This document shows positions 34,225-46,800 of a stretch of 64,000 bases of DNA, piece by piece. A program made the translations under genes and the position numbers. The notes beneath the pieces are model-generated. The model saw only the letters and a program-made list of their open reading frames with translations. It searched no databases and had not been told where the DNA came from. This stretch comes from Synanceia verrucosa (Eukaryota; Chordata; Actinopteri; Perciformes; Synanceiidae), in assembly GCA_029721515.1 (NCBI GenBank), contig CM056561.1, forward strand, positions 10,522,501 to 10,586,500, given 5' to 3'. Each line of letters begins with the position of its first letter. The stretch's first letter is position 1.

Positions 34225-35190
34225 GATGCTGTTATATGATGATGTGTTAACATACCAGGAAGTTTGATTTGTTGTTCGTTAATGTGTTTAAATAATTCCA
34301 TGAGAGATAGTTTATGTAAATGATCAAAAATAAATATTTCACTTGTTAATTCATGTATTAATTCAGTACTTCAAAAAGTACAGTGTTTGAGCAAATGTGC
34401 TTTCTTAGAGTTATTTTGCACCTCTATTTTTCTTCCTCTTAGTCTTCTACTTAAATTAACATAAAATGCATTTGTTTGACAGGAATACTGATTCAATAGC
34501 ATTTACAATGGGAGTTTAACAGTAACTTCCATCCTTTCAAACATTATGACAACAGTAATGAGGGCAATTTCAGCACAACCTATCAGTGAGATGCAGGTTT
34601 ATAACACCAAAGGACTTTTCATGAGAAGGCAAACAAGCTGCAAATTAAAGTAGGTAAAATACAGTACATCATCAGTTGACTAGTGCTTATTAAGACATAA
34701 GACAATCCTCTGAAATCCAGTCCTGATTCCAAAGTGCTTTGTCACCTTTTGGCTTCAAAACAGAGAAATTTACAATCTAGGTTGTGTAATCTGTGGTCAA
34801 AGCTCTATTAGAAACCATCTCTTGTGTTTGCAATGTCAACTTTCCACGTGGCAGTCACTGCTGGCAACAGGCTAAAATGGAAAATGAAAATGATTGACTC
34901 TGTAATAGGAGAAAATGATTGACTTTGTAATACAAACAAGCACCAAGAAAGAACAGGTGCAAGTTCACTGCACTGTGTAAGCATCCAGATGGCCTGTGAG
35001 ATGCCAGTGTTTTGCTCCAATAAATATAGTTGGTATCGACTGACCCCTTTCTCAGTCGGTGTTTACAGAGGGGGAAGGAGAGGTGTGTGTATGTGATGGA
35101 GTTGAGAAAAGAAAATGTTCTATATTGTCAGAACATATTACATTTCTGTTGAAGAGGTGTGAAAAACTATGGCACACAACTATCTTTATT
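34225..35190. other. Intergenic, nothing recognised
   Basis: AT-rich, no gene or repeat family. Confidence 0.4.
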
Positions 35191-35244
35191 TACTATCTTT
35201 ATTTCATGGTAAAGAATGTTCTTTACCATGAAATAAAGATAGTA
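35191..35244. repeat. Near-perfect palindrome, 26-bp arms with 2-nt centre
   Basis: The left arm 35191-35216 is the exact reverse complement of 35219-35244, separated only by tg. A diverged direct copy of the first 12-13 bases lies just upstream (aactatctttattt). Confidence 0.96.
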
Positions 35245-35986
35245 TCAAACAATATCCTTTTTTTTCATCATTGAAAATTTAAGTGTAGAACTTAAATACT
35301 GTATTCTATGAACACAATGTAAAGAATACATTTTTACATTCCACAAATGATGAATGAATGAAGAACAACAATGCTGAAGAGGATACCATATGAAAGCGGT
35401 GCAGAGTGGCAGCCATGAGCTGACTGGTGGAGCACACTCACATGCACCATGCACTATAAGTACATAAGTACATACAGCCGACCTGGCAATTCCAAGAAGG
35501 AACAGGGAAGCTCTGATTCCAACATACATTCATTCTCTGCTCAGGTATACATTACTCCTCTATGTCTTTACACAGACAACAGTTGATTGTTGATATATTA
35601 ATGTTCTCAGTAACGTAAAGATCACCTTTAACTTTAGGTCTGCTTGGATGGAGGTCACCCACCTAGGTCCCCTGAACAAGTTGAAGTTATCAATACAGCT
35701 GATTCTTTTTATTTGCTGATCCATGTATTCAGTGAAAAAAGGCTGTTGAACCTGTTTGCTGTTGCCCCTCTCATAAAAAGTTGGGCTTCCGGTTTCCCAC
35801 CCACAACTAGTGTTACGCCTACAGCATGGCATTGTTTCAGTGAAACACTGGGGAATTTCTCCTTGTCTGAATCTGTATTGAGAGAACAAAAATGCTTTAA
35901 ACAAACCTGGTCCATGATACAATAATTAAAGTCAAATAGAGTGATATATTTCTGTAAAAACATTTTGAGATCAACCTCATCTACTC
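35245..35986. other. Intergenic, nothing recognised
   Basis: Overlapping ORFs of 84-120 codons on both strands at 35560-35963 show no family motif or splice structure. Confidence 0.4.
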
Positions 35987-35999
35987 AAGCATGACTTGT

Positions 36000-36117
36000 C
36001 CATCCATCCATTATCTACCGCTTATCCTCATGGGGTCACAGGGGGGCTGGAGCCTATCTCAGCTGTCTTAGGGCGAAAGGCAGGGTACACCCTGGACAAG
36101 TTGCCACCTCATCGCAG
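36000..36117 (-). mobile_element. 5'-truncated SINE tail with 13-bp target duplication
   Basis: Flanked by exact aagcatgacttgt at 35987-35999 and 36118-36130. It contains only the 3' part of the SINE family (cagctgagataggctccagc, cgcttatcc... on the minus strand) and the ATGG tail. A recent insertion truncated at the 5' end, as in LINE-type reverse transcription. Confidence 0.92.
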
Positions 36118-36130
36118 AAGCATGACTTGT

Positions 36131-37438
36131 ACAGACTGAAAATTGTTACAATCTGGGATTATCAGTGCAGTCAGCTTGACTTCTTGATGTCTCAAATTGG
36201 CGAACTATGTGCAATACTGAGCATCAAATACATCCGGCTATCAACTTTATACACAGAATTAATAATGAATTGGACATTTTCTTTTGTAATGTCTGTAACA
36301 AGTCAACAATCACAGCTACAAAACTGCATGTGGGTACAGATTTGTCAGAATCAAAATAAGATATGTTTTCTCCCCCTTGTACCATCCACGCTGTAAGCAT
36401 CAGCATCAGACAAGAACTTTGGGTCTTGTTAAGTTTGCCAATGATGAATAGACACATTTTCCTGTTAAATTACATTTTGAGCTTGACTAGCTATGATAAC
36501 CACAGTACATGAGTTGTTATTGAGCGTCCATTAAGGGTAACACAAATTCGTGATAGCTAAATAGAAAAAATATGAGGGTGTTGTTTCATGAAAAATGAAT
36601 CTGAATTAAGAAAGAGCAGACAGGTGTAAGTGAAAAATCACAGCCAGGAAGCTGCTCAGTCCAAGATTTTACCAAACATCACCACTGCTGAGAGGAAAAA
36701 CAAGTCTATAAACTTTAGTCTGTTTTGTGAAGTCCAGGACCTATGATGGAAAGGGCTTTTTAACATCTCATTTTCAGCGCAGAGTTTGGAACAACACAAG
36801 GTAATCTACCCGCAGAAACAAAATTCAAAAGGCTGTGATGTAGCCAAGGGCCAGAAAGTAAGACAATTGTTCCAAAATTTATTTAGAGACTGAGAAAACC
36901 TATACAGATGGGATACTGTTGTAGAAAAGACAGCAACCTCCAGGCATATGCTGTCATCAAAATATTATACATACAATCTCTCAGTCACCATGGAATAATA
37001 TTCCCCTATTGTGTAGTACAAATGTGCAATGTGCAAGGTTGTGTTTTTCAGGAAGAAAATATGTTATTGCTGCTTACCAGATAACATCTCCATTACCTTG
37101 ACAGGCTTTTTATTAAATACATGATAAATAAACAATGAAACACAAAATGAAAACAGGGACCGCAATACAAATTCCTGCAATGCAACAGGAATTACTGACT
37201 CTCAAAATGGCTGTGATTGATGAGTGGCCGTTCGTTCGACTCTCCATCTTTGATGTCTTGTCACAGAAAATCACATTCATTTTGATCCATGGGTCTGAGG
37301 ACTTTATCAGTTTCCATGGCAACGCTTAAAACTGTTTTCTTTCCCGTGTCCCTGAACACACCTAAGCAGTGGGCCAATGAGAGGGGGAAGTAGATCTTAA
37401 TAGTGAAGATGTGTGTATTAATCTGCCTGTATATACTA
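36131..37438. other. Intergenic, nothing recognised
   Basis: No gene or repeat family recognised. Confidence 0.4.
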
Positions 37439-37463
37439 TGTGTGTGTGTGTGTGTGTGTGTGT
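37438..37463. repeat. (TG)n microsatellite
   Basis: About 12 TG units. Confidence 0.95.
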
Positions 37464-39617
37464 ATAATTATACAGAGGGACATAAGGACCTGTTTCAAAA
37501 GAAAAGGTTATGTAAGTGATTATCACTCTCTGTCTTTCCTCTCGACGCTCAACTATTTTCAGCTCTTCTCTCCACCGCTTAATTGCTTCAGCAGCACAGA
37601 AGTTCATTCGTCTCAGATTTTCTGTGTGTTTGTGTTATCCTGTCTCTTTTCATTTTTTAGATACTGAGCAAGATGTGATAGCTGTTTTAACTACCACGGT
37701 GCATACTGTTGTTTGCCTATAAAGTGTTGGATGATGTACAGTTTTTTTTGACAGTAATCACTTTCTAAATGTGATGTAGTGGTGTGTGTGTGTGTTTGTG
37801 GCACAGGCACATTTGACATCACATCCTACATGTTGTTGGGTGTTTGTGTCACCTGGACAGACTGAGAACATGCTTTTCTCACAATTGTCACCTCTGTAAG
37901 TTTTACAGAAAAAAAATAAAAAAAACACAAACAGTAATATTACCTCCCTATTTCGGTGAATTATGATATTACTCTAATCTGCATTCTATATTTTATTCTT
38001 AACACCTGTGCCATATTGTGAATAGATTCTACATAGCTGGTGAAGACCAGCACTATGGACAGAAAATCACCCAATCATCTGGGTCCCTAATGTGGTTATC
38101 GTGTATGCCATTTCTCATTCATTTAACAGCAGTGATAGATCATCTATATTAATATTAAACATCATGAAATACCACCTTGTGTAATTCCATTATCCACATG
38201 GAATGAAGCAAATATATCTGTGTCCTCATTCACATTGTCTGATGAGCATATCAGAAAATCTCAATTCTTGCTATAAATCTAACAACCCCTCTTTGATCTA
38301 AATAATTTAAATTAAATTTGAGCCAATATAACACATAATCTGTAATTTTATCATTTCACCGTTTATATTATTTCCATTGTATTTATCAAAAATACACATC
38401 GGTGCCCTGTTGACATTTAAACCCAAACTGCTTCGTTCTCTTCATTCTTGTGCTGCACATGCAGATACATACAAAGATACATTCATTCTATCCTTGATTT
38501 TTGGCTTCTCATTCTAGAAATGACAAATGTCACTGACAGCTAATTATGTGTATCTAAGGTTTGTCAGCTCAATGAAAATACTGTCTTCAGCTTACATTTT
38601 ACTGTTTCCAGCTGACTTGTTTTGAAACAATAATTTTGTAAAAGAGGGCTTTAATATACACCTGATTGTTGGTAAAAGACTGAAGCTAAAGCTGCAAACC
38701 ACTCCAAGATTCAGTGTTTTACTTTTGCACTTGTAAAGTACTTGTTTTTATTCATGTTTTACTGTAGGGGCAAGACACTAACTAGCTGAGAGCCAGAAGA
38801 TCAGACATTAAGGAGCATTAATTCTTCTATAGATCAGTTGTACAGTCTATGCTGTAGCAACGATCTATGTGCCAATGTTCAGGTCCAGTGTCTGGCCCTT
38901 TGCCTGAGGGTTGTTTTAAATCTTCAGTTGTTCCTTGCTTCTCATTCTCTTCTCATTTAGACAGACAACAGTAAGTGTTATCTTTCTGGTGTCTCTGTAT
39001 TCCATTTAGCAAATGTCAGAAAATGGGGTTTTGTCACATTTCAGTATTTTATACTGTTTCTAATAGATTGATCAATTTCTCTAAAATCTACTCCATTTGT
39101 CACCTTGAACCTAGTTTAAATTCTTAGTTTTTCTATCCTCTCTCCCTTTCTAGGTTCATCTGTCTCTCAGCTTGGTTACTTGCAATTAATTCTCTGCCTG
39201 CCCTCCTTGCCCCGTTGCATTATTCTAGGCTGCAGCTCTCTTTTGAGATAGAATATCAATCAGCTAACGGTGCTAACAGCAGAGTACAACAAATGACAAA
39301 AGTGCTGGCAGAGCAAACAGTGTTAACCTGAGTGGGAACCGGAAGATGGGTATTATACGCTTTCATGATCGTGCTGTTTGTCATAATATAACAATATTAT
39401 ATGATATTTATAATTATATCCTGGACCCTTGCAGTTTTAAGCAAAGATGGAGAATTTGCCTCAGTGAGTAATGTGACATGTCTTTATGTCAGAATGATAA
39501 TAAAATGAAAATATCTTAGAAAAGCATCTTGTTTTAACTACAAACTTTTCACATTATAATGCAATACTGAGCTTCAGACTTCAAATTGCCCTGACCTATT
39601 CCCATTTGTTTCCTTAT
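37464..39617. other. Intergenic, nothing recognised
   Basis: AT-rich, no convincing exon, RNA gene or repeat family. Confidence 0.4.
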
Positions 39618-39652
39618 TTTATATATATACATATACACACAGACACACACAC

Positions 39653-39690
<38 letters not shown>
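39618..39690. repeat. Compound (TA)(CA)(TA)(TG) microsatellite
   Basis: It contains a 34-bp self-complementary core at 39643-39676: five AC, seven AT, five GT units. TG units continue to 39690. Confidence 0.95.
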
Positions 39691-40692
39691 ACTCTGTCCT
39701 TTTTCATTTCATTTAATAAATGAGAATATACTTTAACTAGGCAAATTTAATTATAACCAGCAAGACGGTTCACAGTAAGTTTAATTAAAATAATGTGAAA
39801 CGATTTTGAACAGAATAAAAGATCAAACAAGATCCTGATCTTGCTCTTTTACTGATGTGAAAGAGGAAATAAGCTCTGACTAAAGTTACTCTAATCCTAC
39901 AATTGTGGCTGAAAGCCTTTTCAAAACAGATGTTCACGTTTCCTGGGGTCAAAACAAAAAAGCAATATCAGTTGATCTGTGAAGTAGATTCATTGCATCA
40001 GTTAAGCAGTGCAGGTATCCCTTCTCTTGTCTGTACTTAACGTCTCAGCTGGAATCATTCATCTTGATGTATGTTGTTGCACAAATATCAAGCGCAGAAG
40101 TGCGTCAACACCCTCCACCTGAGTCCTCTCATGCTGCACACACTCCCATTTGATAGTAGTGAAGGTCATCATGATCTATTGGGGCTTCATGAAGAAAGCA
40201 TACAAGGAATCCATTAAGATGTGAGATATATCTCGAAGCTCTGTCAAGAACCCTGCCCCCATATATGAATCAACATCCACAGAACAGCTTTCTGCTGTTG
40301 AATGTTTGTTGACGTGGACTGAAGCTTCTGACTTAAAGGGAGACATGGAACTAAACCATACCATATTTTGTCTGGAATTCACTGTGGTTTTAGAAATAAC
40401 ACACACGCACGCACATGTACACAACATGTGTGTGTATGTATCAGACTAATGCAGTCCTTTCTGTCTTATTATATGTTTAGCAAAGAGGGCTTGTAAGAAC
40501 AAAGGTGCAGCTTAATGGTGCCTTTCAAAGATGTTGAATAATCAGTAATTAATGGTTTATTTCTGTGGATCTATTTATGGCCATGATACATAAAATACTG
40601 TAGTCACAGTTTGAGAGGCAATTATGAATACACAGCAGTGTATGAGTCACTGCAATAAATCAGGCATTTACCATGGCATTTACTTACCAAGT
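39691..40692. other. Intergenic, nothing recognised
   Basis: No gene recognised. Confidence 0.4.
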
Positions 40693-40858
40693 TCCATCCA
40701 TCCATTTCCACCGCTTATCCTCACATAGGGTCGTCGTCCTGGAGAAGTCGCCTGTTCATTGCAGTGCACCTAGAGACAGACAACCACTCACCCTCACACC
40801 TTTAAATTAGCCAATTAACCTAATCCCCATGCATGTTTTTGGATGGTGGGAGGAAGCA
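40693..40858 (-). mobile_element. tRNA-derived SINE, copy 4 (3' portion)
   Basis: ccatccatccatttccaccgcttatcc start, middle with gacagacaaccactcac, and ccaattaacctaatccccat to ggtgggaggaagc. The tRNA head is missing and there are internal deletions. Confidence 0.82.
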
Positions 40859-42590
40859 GACACTGCCCGTGCACACATTTGAAGTTGAAAGTAAAAAAAA
40901 CTTCTCTTACGTTATTTACTTTAAACCAAACTCAGTGCACATTATTTAATACATTACAGGCACTTCAATATTTACAAGTGCCTTGGTGTAACTGTTTCAA
41001 AAGTTAACATCTTGTCTTGGATTTCTCAAGTAGTGAACATTCAACTCATTCACTATACCTACAAGTCATCTAGACACAAAGTACAATAAATAAATATGCA
41101 AAAAAGAATGGGCAATGTTAATAATTAACAAAGCAATGCTTTTTTTTTCCAAAAAGGAATATAGTTGTGTTTATGTGTCTTTAGCCAATCAGAACTGATG
41201 GCCACCTGTTGAACAGTGAAAGATTTTATTCAATCCATTTTATTCAATTCATTGCACAACTCACTGAGGTGCAAACAGTGGTAGCTTTGTGACATGTCAA
41301 ATGTAAAAAGACATTTGATTCTAGAGAGGCACATATAGATGTTAAAATAAGACTACAAATTTAGTTTGCCTTTTGAAAACTTGTGTTGTAATATATATGG
41401 CTCATTGGTTCAGTGTAAGAAGGCATCTGGAGAGCATCTTTATGATCTCTTAAGAATGAACTTTATCTGCAGGGAGTAAAGTAGATGGTAAGTAAATTTG
41501 AACATTCTTGATTCACCAACAGGATGAAATCTTAATCCCTTTCCCTGTCTGACAGTAATGAGATTAGAGAAACTGAGATGGAGCGTGATATGACTGGTAG
41601 ATTTCCTGGCAGAGATTTTAGCTTTTGCTCTCCACGTGGCCCTCATTTTCACCCATTGCTCATTATTATCTCTCATCGCTGACCAATTTCTCCGAAAATG
41701 AATTGAAGAGATTCGCTGGCCACATCCTTTCGGTGCCAATTAATAGGGACATTCTCATCTTAATGTATCACTTACTGCAGCTTTATCACACCCCATGGTG
41801 TGGTTTTATTTTCAGCATTAACGCCACTGAAGCTACCATTGGCTTCAGCGTTTTGTAGCGTTCTGTAAATCTGTATAGTAAATTGAAACCTTGTTATAAT
41901 CTAAAAAGACGTAATAAAATTATGAATTGAAAGAGAAATTCCATGGGTACACAGTATTTCACAATTTCCAACAAAAACATTTTAGCCACCAGTCTGCTGT
42001 AATAAAGAAACACCATAGCATTTGGGATATGTTTTAAAAAAGGGAATAATGAATAAAAGAAGAAAACTGTTATTCAAATCTGTCTGTGATTGGTGCTGTG
42101 TCTCATCTTTTGGGCTCTCTCTTCTCCACCCATGCCTCATTAATTTTTTGCCCCTATTCAATTTTCATTCAGTTAACTCAAGTGAGATTTAAATGCAGTG
42201 TAATTGTAATTAGCAATGCATGGTAATGCCAGATAATTACATTCAAGTGTGTGCATGCTCACAAACGCTCATAACAGCCACTTGTGATGTAATTTCTGAA
42301 TGTGGGAGCTAAGCTACTTCTCATCACTATGATTAGCAAATCCATTTTGTCTATAAAGTGTGTGATTGATGTGCAGATGAGCGTCCTGCTTGGGATCGAA
42401 AAGAAAAATGATAAATTAACACAGAGTGACACATTTATAGGGACAGGGAGCAGTGCTATCAGGAGACAGGACAAACCGTCAGTGCAAAAGTCTGCACAGA
42501 TTTAATTTTGTACTGAGCAGATGTCATATAATAAATGAATATTCTTATGGCATTTCATTCTGAATGATGTCAGAGTATGTGATGTCCTTC
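40859..42590. other. Intergenic, repeat-poor; candidate conserved blocks
   Basis: No ORF of interest. Stretches 41590-41770 and 42120-42290 are of balanced, non-repetitive composition with clustered TAATTA/ATTA core motifs (see findings). Otherwise nothing recognised. Confidence 0.35.
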
Positions 42591-42599
42591 AGATTTTCA

Positions 42600-42825
42600 T
42601 CAATGTCTCATCATCATCGACGACTGTCTACGTGAAGATATAGAGGAGCAATTGCTGTTTTAAAGAGTTTGTTGTAAACAAAAAGTTTGAAAAAAGTACC
42701 TCAGTCTATGATATAAAATATTAAACTATGATCATCAATTGTCTATGTAAAGCTTAATGTCTACCTGAGTCTATGATATCAGAATATAAATATATCATTT
42801 TCAACTACTGTCTATGTAAATGTGA
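42600..42825. repeat. Degenerate tandem repeat, left part
   Basis: Three units built from tctatgatatcagaatat, aaatatatcattttcaact and tgtctatgtaaagatat, about 60-110 bp apart and diverged. A fourth unit lies at 43421-43510. Confidence 0.65.
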
Positions 42826-43420
42826 CCGACCCCAATATCAGGGTCTCTGATATGCATTGACTTGAATGCATGTCTCCGGCTCGCTCACTGTACCTGAGAA
42901 TAAATTTGGTTGTGGGTTTATGTAGAGGCCCAGACACTGCAACAATTACTGTTAAGTAAATCTACATTAGGTGCTTACCACTCTTCAAACCTACCACACT
43001 GTATGCAAAGATGACTGCATGTACCACGGATACTTCCTGTACAGTGGGATCCTCCCACTGCCTGACAACCTAACAAAAGAAAATGCAAAATTAATATAGG
43101 TTGGTTCAGAACAAGCGGATCATCTGCTGTGGAGCAGACAGAAAGACCAACAACTCGGTTGGTTCACACAGAGAAATTCAAAGCGACTATGGAAGACAAT
43201 TAGACAATTTATGGTGAGCTGGTTCACGTCCACACCAATCAGAAGTTAGGAGTCAACAACCAGACCACATGGCACAAAGCAGCAGACAAAGCAGCAGTCT
43301 GGCACTAAATCTGAAAAAAGGGAAAACAGCCATTATGTTGCCTGGCAAAGCCCTCACCCTTACCTGAACAGTAGTGTACAGTCTGTGTGACCCCACCAAG
43401 GCACTAGCCCTCACATAAAG
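42826..43420. other. Sequence between copies of the degenerate repeat
   Basis: More GC-rich than its surroundings, with no readable ORF; possibly an inserted and decayed retroelement, but no motif was recognised. Confidence 0.3.
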
Positions 43421-43510
43421 ATATGGAGGAGTGATCTCTCCCTGAGACTATGATATCAGAATATTAATATATCATTATCAACTATTGTCTATGTAAAGAT
43501 ATAGAAGAAT
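43421..43510. repeat. Degenerate tandem repeat, right part
   Basis: gactatgatatcagaatatt, aatatatcattatcaactat, tgtctatgtaaagatataga: the best preserved unit of the repeat at 42600-42825. Confidence 0.65.
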
Positions 43511-46500
43511 AATGCCAACCGATGTCTTTGCTGAAGCTCACATCCACCCTCAAGTGGCAGTTTATCTCTGCTAGCTCCAGCATTATTGAACTGTTAGTGT
43601 TGTTAGCACTGTTCACTGCGAGTGGTGTAGGCAGTGTACTTGAGAGGAACATTTATTTAAATAATTAGTGTCCCTTATCATTAATATGTAAAGAAAAATC
43701 CTAGCCGAGCTGAGTCTAAGTGATTGAAGCCACGGGGCTTACTGATAAAGATAATTAAATTGTCTGCATGATTGACGCACCATGGGAGATGACTGAGATA
43801 CATACTTGTGTGTGTGTGAATTAATGCATTTTGTACTGGTTTTATATTGTGGGTGAACAGCTGCACATTAAATCGCACTGCTGCCACTGAGACTCCTGCT
43901 GTGTTATCTGTTAATCCAGTGAACAGGGGACTGAAGAGTCAGGACGGGCTGATAAAATATAGGAGACCTTCTCTTGGAAATCAGCACTGCTTCTGTGGAG
44001 GAGTGGGGATTTGTGCATATGTGTGGGCTGAGAGCCAAGAAGGGGATTTTATTTTGCTCATTCAGTGAAAGCTCTAAGTCATTTTCGGTGGAAGATGGCA
44101 ACACCAAAGACTTTTACTATTAGGATTAACGCACTGCTCCCTGGGTTTGCTCTGTTTGTCTTTCCTTTTTGCTCATTTCATCACAATCACTCTGGTTTGA
44201 TACTTAGAGAAAATGAGCACAGGAAGGGAAACAAGTGAACAGGGGTGGACTAAGGAATTTGGGGGCACTAGGCAAAGGCAGGCATGGGGCCCTCTGCATC
44301 CTTTTATTCTAGGGATACACCAATTGTGAAATTCTGGGCTATATTGATGTTTAAAACAACAATTTGGCTGATAGCTGCTGATGATGTTTGTTATTTTTTT
44401 GCCCTTTTTCCCAGTGAAACAAACAAAAAAAATCTATTACAAAAATAACTGAACTGTCTTTAAGCCCGTCAGCCTTTTCATCACACTATCTTTAAAATAC
44501 TGCATTTTCTACTCCACTACATTTGTCTGACAGCTTTATGCATGAAAGAGTCTTCCTTTGTGGTCTTAGTCCCAAACTCTGAAAAAAGCCCTCTTGGACC
44601 AGCTGGACAAGGCTGAAAACAGGCTGCATCTCACAGGAGCGATGTGATGTGGTATAGTGGTGCTACAAATATGTGACAATTGCTTAAACTACACAGCAGT
44701 ACATAAATTTGTTTGAACTCAACCTTTCATTTACTCAGTAAATGATAACGCACATTAAAGCAATATTAATTCAAATCTATAATACTGATGGGGATCATTT
44801 TAATGCAGAGTGAGTACTTCTTTAAGTTACATACTTTGTTTTTAATGTCTGAACTTAATGGAATATTTTTCAATATATAAAAAAATATTATTTTTATTAT
44901 TATTATTTCTTAATAAGAAACAAAACTAGAAGTGAGAATTTAATGTGAGGTATTTCACATGCAATTTTATATAACAATTATTTATAGTCATAACATTTTA
45001 GGCATCCCTAAACTCCAAGAATTATCTAGCAAGGCTTTTCAGATTAAACTCAATGTGGAATTGTGACCTTGCTTACCAGTGGCTCCACTTATGATTCCAT
45101 GTCCTCATCTATGTTAGTGAATACATTCATATCACACAGAGTTCTGTTTGTGGATGGCTTGCTACAATCAAGAGAGCTGAGCTTTAATAAGCAAAGAAGA
45201 AAAACACTTAAATTCTCACGATAATGAGTTCTACTTTCATTAAAATCAAATAACAAATGTTTTATTTTGAAGGCCTGTGACCATTTTATGACTGATAACT
45301 TTAATTACTTTTCCCCAGTGTAGCTGGAGGCTTCCAGCTCAACAGATTCACTTTGTACCAGCGAGTGTTTGTCTGCTGTTAATCTGAAGGAAATGGCGCT
45401 GACACTACACCCTTAGGGTTTCAGCAAGTCCCATTAATGACTCTTCACTGCTGCTTGTGTACACAACTAACATACAAACATTCAGTTTTCATTTCTCGGT
45501 TTCACTCACGCCACTCTGTGTGCTGTTTATCTTCCTCAATTCTCTCATTTGTAGATTTGCAAGACATTTTCCATGCTTGGCTATCATATATAGCCTGCTT
45601 TGTGAACCAAGCCATACAATCCATCACACCCTATTGCTATCTCATTAGTGCCATATGAATGAGTGATAGACTGCGATAGTGAAGGTCAACCAGGCATTTC
45701 ATATCCAAGTCTTGGCATGAATGGGCCTCTTTAATTGATTGATAGGTCATTGCTTCATCAGTCTTCTTCCATCTGTTTCTTTGTTTATCCAACCTTTACA
45801 TTGTTCCAATCTCTGCACAGTTAGTATGCCTCTTGCTCAGATTTAGGGCACTTGATTATGATTTATTTCTTACTCACTGCCTTTATGGCCATCTGTTCAT
45901 TCCTATGAATTTCCCTCTCTCCTTCTGCAGCTTTAGCTTCACACTAAAAATCACTGGGTCAGAACTCACACATGTTGGTTCAATATAGCATCAACATTAT
46001 GCTGTGTTGACATAATCAGTAATCAGTGCGCATAGCAGAAAAGGAAAACATTTTTGCACATTACCAGGTAGCTTCAGCTACCATATTTGTTAATGGAAAC
46101 ATGGCTATTATTATCGAACACAATGGAGCATTTGTAGAGACTAAAACACAATAAGAGAGAAGAGTGAATATTTGATACATAATACATACATACAAACACA
46201 TACATAATGTTTATTCTACTCAGAACAATAGATACATTTGCATAATATAACACACATATTTTTGTAACCAATACATTTGGCTATTGTATGTTCGATCAAT
46301 CATTTAAATGCTTCAAGTTGTTCAATAATCTTTATTTATCCAACATCCATATCTTGTAAAGTTTAAATGTACTTTGTAGTTTTTGACCACCAGTAGCCCC
46401 CACAACGTTCTTGTGTGAGTTCATTTCTTGTTTAATGTTTCTGAAATGGAATAGAAATTGCGTACATATAGCTAATGTTCAATCATGAATTCATTTGCTT

Positions 46501-46530
46501 TTTTGTGTTAAGGGCCATATTTCACAGCTT
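43511..46530. other. Intergenic, repeat-poor
   Basis: No protein gene recognised. It contains candidate conserved blocks at 43690-43830 and 45640-45790 (see findings). Confidence 0.35.
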
Positions 46531-46534
46531 TCTC

Positions 46535-46800
46535 AACACATTGTCATGCAAACTCATCACAGAAAACAAGTAATGTTGTTAATTAAAAACAAACAATTGA
46601 TTAGGTTCAGGCAACAAAACCACTTAGGTTTGGGAAGAAAAAAAATACATTGTTGGGCTTAAAACTACGATATTTGTGAAGTGAAAATTAAACTTAATTT
46701 TGAGGTTAAAATGATAGTGGTCTCCTACATGAACATGAGGTTGAATGAGGTCCATTTGTGCCCACTCTGTGAGTAACACTGAATTTAAACACAACTATCT
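46535..46800. repeat. Dispersed fish repeat (tentative)
   Basis: ttaggttcaggcaacaaaac, cacttaggtttgggaaga, ttgtgaagtgaaa and gtggtctcctacatgaacat are phrases I recall from a widespread fish interspersed repeat. Unclassified. Confidence 0.4.

Noticed and set aside
35315..35345. miR-1-like word (ggaatgtaaaaatgtattc on the minus strand)
   Set aside because: It resembles the seed region of miR-1 only partly, and the surrounding sequence makes an 8-bp stem only, not a precursor hairpin.
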